Assembly: GCF_000027225.1 (NCBI RefSeq)
Contig: NC_013892.1
Span: 186,001 to 250,000, forward strand
DNA length: 64,000 nucleotides
DNA from: Xenorhabdus bovienii SS-2004
Lineage (GTDB): Bacteria; Pseudomonadota; Gammaproteobacteria; Enterobacterales; Enterobacteriaceae
Reading direction: 5' to 3'
Part shown: positions 60,326 through 64,000 of the stretch, piece after piece
Layout: each line of letters begins with the position of its first letter
Position numbering within the stretch: the first letter of the stretch is position 1
Made by a program: the position numbers and the translations under genes
The notes under the pieces: model-generated
The model's database searches: none
Seen by the model: the letters and a program-made list of their open reading frames with translations, nothing else
What the model was told of the DNA's origin: nothing

Positions 60326-62395
60326 ATGATTCAACAGACTTTCCTTGTGGAAATCGGCACAGAAGAGTTGCCACCAAAGGCGCTGCGCTCGCTGGCTGAG
60401 TCCTTTGCGGCCAATTTTGAAGCAGAACTGAAAAACGCCAATCTGGGTCATGGTGAAATTAGCTGGTTTGCAGCCCCTCGTCGTCTGGCACTGAAAGTGG
60501 CAAATCTGGCTGTGGCACAGGCTGATCGCGAAGTGGAAAAACGTGGCCCGGCTATTGCTCAGGCATTTGATGCGGAAGGCAAGCCAACTAAAGCCGCGGA
60601 AGGCTGGGCGCGTGGCTGTGGTATCACAGTTGATCAAGCCGAGCGCATGGTAACGGATAAAGGCGAATGGCTGCTTTATCGTGCGCAGGTTAAAGGCCGT
60701 GAAGCGAAAGAACTGCTGGCGGATATGGTGAGCAGTTCGTTGGGCAAGCTACCGATCCCTAAACTGATGCGCTGGGGCGATAAAGAAACCCAGTTTGTCC
60801 GCCCTGTGCATACGGTCACGATGCTGCTGGGCAGTGACGTGATTGACGGTGAAATTCTGGGCATCAAATCTGATCGTATTATCCGTGGTCATCGCTTTAT
60901 GGGCGAGGCGGAGTTTGCGATTGATAATGCAGAGCAATACCCGACGATTTTGCAGGAACGTGGCCGTGTTATTGCGGATTATTATGCACGTAAAGCGTTG
61001 ATCAAACGTGATGCAGAGCAGGCAGCGATGCAGCTTGGCGGTGTGGCAGATCTGACCGACAGCCTGCTGGAAGAAGTGACTTCTTTGGTGGAATGGCCAG
61101 TGGTTCTGACAGCGAAATTCGAAGAGAAATTCCTTGAAGTGCCTGCCGAAGCGCTGGTTTACACCATGAAAGGCGATCAGAAATATTTCCCGGTTTACGA
61201 TAAATCCGGCAAATTGATGGCAAACTTTATTTTTGTTGCCAATATTGAATCGTCTGATCCACAGCAGATCATTTCGGGTAACGAAAAAGTGGTGCGCCCA
61301 CGGTTGGCAGATGCGGAATTCTTCTTTAAGACTGACCGCAAGCAGCGTTTGGAAGATAATCTGTTGCGTCTGGAAACGGTACTGTTCCAGAAGCAGCTGG
61401 GTACACTGCGTGACAAAACGGATCGTATTCAGGCTCTGGCTGGCTGGATTGCCGAAAAAATCGGTGCAGATGTCACTCATGCGACCCGCGCGGGTCTGTT
61501 GTCCAAATGTGATCTGATGACCAACATGGTATTTGAGTTCACGGACACTCAGGGCGTGATGGGAATGCACTACGCTCGCCATGATGGTGAAGCGGAAGAT
61601 GTGGCTCTGGCACTGAATGAACAGTATCAGCCGCGTTTCTCTGGCGATGAGTTGCCATCCACGGCCGTTTCCTGTGCTGTGGCGATTGCCGATAAAATGG
61701 ATACCCTTGCTGGTATCTTCGGTATTGGTCAACATCCGAAAGGGGATAAAGATCCATTTGCACTGCGTCGTGCGGCACTGGGTGTTCTGCGTATTATCGT
61801 TGAGAAAAAACTGCCGCTTGATCTCCAGACCTTGGCAGAAGAAGCCGTGCGTTTGTATGGTGACAAACTGACCAATGAAAACGTGGTGGATGATGTGGTT
61901 GAGTTCATGCTCGGCCGTTTCCGCACTTGGTATCAGGAGCAGGGTTACAGCGTTGATGCTATTCAGGCAGTGCTGGCGCGTCGTCCGACTCAACCGGCAG
62001 ATTTTGATGCCCGAATGAAAGCGGTAACGCATTTCCGCACACTGGATGAAGCGGTTTCACTGGCAGCCGCTAATAAGCGTGTTTCCAACATTCTGGCGAA
62101 GTCAGAAGAGAAGTTGAATGACTGTGTTCTTGCTTCTGTATTGAAAGCCGCAGAAGAGATCCAACTGGCGACCCATCTTGTGGTGTTGAAAGATAAGCTG
62201 GCTCCTCTGTTTGCGGAAGGCAACTATCAGGATGCGCTGGTTGAACTGGCTTCTCTGCGTGAAGTGGTGGATGCGTTCTTCGACAACGTGATGGTGATGG
62301 ATGAAGATCAACAAGTCAGAATTAATCGCCTGACACTGTTGAGTGAATTGCGTGAGTTGTTCTTGCGCGTGGCAGATATTTCATTGCTCCAGTAA
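60326..62395 (+). CDS. glyS: glycyl-tRNA synthetase beta subunit
   Basis: tRNA-binding subunit of GlyRS, 689 aa, the length of E. coli GlyS. It starts [17 protein letters not shown], the family N-terminus, has HD-domain-like central motifs ([19 protein letters not shown]) and ends with the anticodon-binding region. A terminator follows within 25 bases. Confidence 0.98.
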   Translation: MIQQTFLVEIGTEELPPKALRSLAESFAANFEAELKNANLGHGEISWFAAPRRLALKVANLAVAQADREVEKRGPAIAQAFDAEGKPTKAAEGWARGCGITVDQAERMVTDKGEWLLYRAQVKGREAKELLADMVSSSLGKLPIPKLMRWGDKETQFVRPVHTVTMLLGSDVIDGEILGIKSDRIIRGHRFMGEAEFAIDNAEQYPTILQERGRVIADYYARKALIKRDAEQAAMQLGGVADLTDSLLEEVTSLVEWPVVLTAKFEEKFLEVPAEALVYTMKGDQKYFPVYDKSGKLMANFIFVANIESSDPQQIISGNEKVVRPRLADAEFFFKTDRKQRLEDNLLRLETVLFQKQLGTLRDKTDRIQALAGWIAEKIGADVTHATRAGLLSKCDLMTNMVFEFTDTQGVMGMHYARHDGEAEDVALALNEQYQPRFSGDELPSTAVSCAVAIADKMDTLAGIFGIGQHPKGDKDPFALRRAALGVLRIIVEKKLPLDLQTLAEEAVRLYGDKLTNENVVDDVVEFMLGRFRTWYQEQGYSVDAIQAVLARRPTQPADFDARMKAVTHFRTLDEAVSLAAANKRVSNILAKSEEKLNDCVLASVLKAAEEIQLATHLVVLKDKLAPLFAEGNYQDALVELASLREVVDAFFDNVMVMDEDQQVRINRLTLLSELRELFLRVADISLLQ

Positions 62396-62416
62396 ATATT
62401 GCTGCATTGTTTGATT

Positions 62417-62450
62417 AAAAGCCTCGCCCGTTGTGGTGAGGCTTTTTTTT
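62417..62450 (+). terminator. glyQS terminator
   Basis: AAAAGCCTC pairs with GAGGCTTTT around a short loop, with eight T following. Confidence 0.85.
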
Positions 62451-62594
62451 GCTTGTCGATGTTTTTTATCGCCACTAAGTGTCACTGATGATATTGCATT
62501 GTGCGTGTTCTGGTTGGTTTATCATCAATTAAACACTTATCTTTAAAAAGATATTGACGGTTTACGGCGCTGGCAGTAAGATGCGCTTCGTTTT

Positions 62595-62671
62595 CGGCGA
62601 GTAGCGCAGCTTGGTAGCGCAACTGGTTTGGGACCAGTGGGTCGGAGGTTCGAATCCTCTCTCGCCGACCA
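62595..62671 (+). tRNA. tRNA-Pro (anticodon UGG)
   Basis: 77-base cloverleaf. The acceptor stem CGGCGAG pairs with CTCGCCG, the D-arm contains AGCGCAGC-TTGG-TAGCGC, the anticodon arm CTGGT-TTGGGA-CCAG shows anticodon TGG, and the T-loop is GGTTCGAATCC. The genomic CCA end is encoded. A single tRNA with its own terminator. Confidence 0.97.
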
Positions 62672-62682
62672 GCATTCAGAAA

Positions 62683-62707
62683 CCCCGCTCTTTGAGCGGG
62701 GTTTTTT
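62683..62707 (+). terminator. tRNA-Pro terminator
   Basis: CCCCGCTC-TTT-GAGCGGGG hairpin followed by six T. Confidence 0.9.
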
Positions 62708-62738
62708 CGTATGTGCTAAATAAAAACTCGGCGTTAAC

Positions 62739-62894
62739 TCATTCCTTGATCCCTATTTTAAACATCGACGTTATATCACGGTCGGTTTGATAAAATTGTT
62801 CATCTATCTGGATTTCATCTCTGAAACTGTCGGTAATTCGCTCAGGAACTGAATTTCCCTGATTCGATAATTCATTATCTTTCTCCTTGTTCAT
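62739..62894 (-). CDS. small hypothetical ORF (51 codons)
   Basis: MNKEKDNELSNQGNSVPERI onward, ending FKIGIKE. It is hydrophilic and acidic with no recognisable family and no good ribosome site. Inside it, in another frame, AAGGAG at 7 bases precedes an ATG that opens a 23-codon peptide (MNYRIREIQFLSELPTVS...). Only one of the two, or neither, may be translated. The rest of 62711-63349 contains no credible gene. Confidence 0.25.
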   Translation of the reverse strand: MNKEKDNELSNQGNSVPERITDSFRDEIQIDEQFYQTDRDITSMFKIGIKE

Positions 62895-63349
62895 AAATTA
62901 AATTTACTCAATAAAGTGTTTCTTTAATGAATAACACGATTATTTTTATATTAATTGGTTAAATTTAAAACATTTCTTCTTTTCTATCCGTACCCGCATC
63001 TTATATTGTCCCGTCTTTTTCATAAGGCAGATTGTTCATTTTTTAAGTATTCAGTCACAAATTTCAAATTATCGCCAATAGAAATTAATTCTTTATATAT
63101 CCGATATTTTCAGTGGTTTTATCTGTTAAATATGCCGACTGTCATATTTTTACATCGCAAGTGTTAATTATTTTTTTATTTTATGTTTTTTTAATGTTGC
63201 CAGTGTTATATGTGATTATGTTGACGTCAAGCATAACAATTGGTTAATTGATAAACGAACAACAATAACGCGGGTCGGGACGGCATCATTTAGGTGGAAA
63301 CGCTGGACTTGGCCAAGACACGATAAACATCACAAACGGAGTTTAAGTA

Positions 63350-64000
63350 ATGGCAACCTCCAGTAAGAAAAAGTTCAGTTTACTGAAACTGGGCATTGGC
63401 CTCGTTGCGTTAGCAGTAACAGCAAGTGTTCAGGCAAAGACACTGGTTTATTGCTCTGAGGGTTCTCCAGAAGGTTTTAATCCACAGTTATTCACTTCCG
63501 GCACAACTTATGATGCAACTTCCAGACAGATCTACAACCGCTTGGTGGATTTCAAGGCAGGTACGACAAATGTCATTCCCAGTTTGGCTGAACGCTGGGA
63601 TGTGAGTGATGATGGCAAAGCCTATACTTTCTATTTGCGCAAGGGCGTGAAATGGCATAGCACTAAGGAATTCAAGCCAACTCGCGATTTCAACGCTGAT
63701 GATGTGATTTTTACTTTTATGCGCCAGAAAGATAAAAATCATCCGTACCACAAAGTTTCAGGTGGCAGCTACGAATATTTTATTGGCATGGATCTGGATA
63801 ACATCATCAGCAAAATAGAAAAAGTTGATGATTACACCATCCGTTTTGTGTTATCCCGCCCTGAAGCGCCTTTCCTTGCCGACCTTGCGATGGATTTTGC
63901 CTCGGTTCTGTCCAAAGAGTACGCTGATGTGATGATGAAGGCGGGAACACCGGAGAAAGTTGACTTAGATCCGATTGGCACAGGCCCGTTCCAATTGCAG
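63350..64000 (+). CDS. dppA: dipeptide ABC transporter substrate-binding protein, 3' end missing
   Basis: Periplasmic dipeptide receptor of the Dpp importer; also a chemotaxis and haem/ALA uptake component in E. coli. 217 codons are in the window and the gene continues past base 64000 (full length ~535). The signal peptide ends [10 protein letters not shown] (residue ~29). Mature DppA begins [18 protein letters not shown], and the SBP_bac_5 pattern [21 protein letters not shown] is clear. CGGAG precedes ATG 63350. The leader holds a CA-rich stretch (AACGAACAACAATAACG, 63254-63270) of the type targeted by GcvB RNA in E. coli, so sRNA repression is plausible. Confidence 0.95.
   Translation, partial: MATSSKKKFSLLKLGIGLVALAVTASVQAKTLVYCSEGSPEGFNPQLFTSGTTYDATSRQIYNRLVDFKAGTTNVIPSLAERWDVSDDGKAYTFYLRKGVKWHSTKEFKPTRDFNADDVIFTFMRQKDKNHPYHKVSGGSYEYFIGMDLDNIISKIEKVDDYTIRFVLSRPEAPFLADLAMDFASVLSKEYADVMMKAGTPEKVDLDPIGTGPFQLQ

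Noticed and set aside
59552..60637. 361-codon minus-strand frame opposite glyQ/glyS
   Set aside because: Shadow of the highly conserved glyQ and glyS coding strands; no ribosome site or family resemblance.
60749..62032. 427-codon minus-strand frame opposite glyS
   Set aside because: Antisense shadow frame rich in His, Gln and Arg, typical of a reverse reading of a GC-balanced gene.
62955..63167. 70-codon frame between tRNA-Pro and dppA
   Set aside because: AT-rich, Phe/Leu/Tyr-rich translation without ribosome site or family; looks random.

Overview
The window reads as a chromosomal segment of an enterobacterium of the Morganellaceae, most likely Xenorhabdus or a close relative such as Photorhabdus. 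Core proteins are full-length orthologues of E. coli K-12 proteins and keep E. coli neighbourhoods: yihI-hemN, glnALG, bipA-yihX-dtd-yiiD, yicH-xanP-gltS, recG-spoT-rpoZ-gmk-ligB-yicG, yidQ-yidR, tag, glyQS. Between them lie AT-rich blocks of adhesins, Ig-like proteins and insertion-sequence debris. The genus is inferred from memory of protein similarity; no search was run.

Layout. 1-1.4 kb: two amino-acid ABC permeases (the first cut by the window edge). 1.5-9.2 kb: an invasin/intimin-type inverse autotransporter followed by two paralogous Ig-like proteins without signal peptides. 9.3-11.5 kb: an array of small four-helix membrane proteins, two preceded by a broken toxin-tail-like fragment, which resembles orphan immunity genes. 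11.6-20.9 kb: adeP, a GT39-like glycosyltransferase, yihI, hemN and glnG-glnL-glnA with recognisable NtrC and sigma-54 sites. 21.4-36 kb: an accessory island filling the glnA-bipA interval, which is compact in E. coli. It holds a type Va autotransporter, a four-gene operon (three Ig-like paralogues and an RCC1-like propeller protein), an intact IS630-family element, an invasin C-terminal fragment, and IS1, IS630 and IS6 remnants. 36-55 kb: a core block from bipA to yidQ, in which trmH is reduced to its last ~50 codons. 55.6-57.2 kb: a second copy of the IS630 element and a possible small RNA. 57.2-64 kb: avtA, tag, glyQS, tRNA-Pro(UGG) and the 5' part of dppA.

The most unusual signal is non-coding. 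A palindrome AGTTATCA-N2-TGATAACT followed by a T-rich TTTTTCATTA box lies upstream of the invasin, the first Ig-like gene, the minus-strand Ig-like operon and the IS-truncated invasin copy. Each copy is oriented toward its gene. This suggests one regulator controls a dispersed adhesin/Ig-like system of two or more loci.
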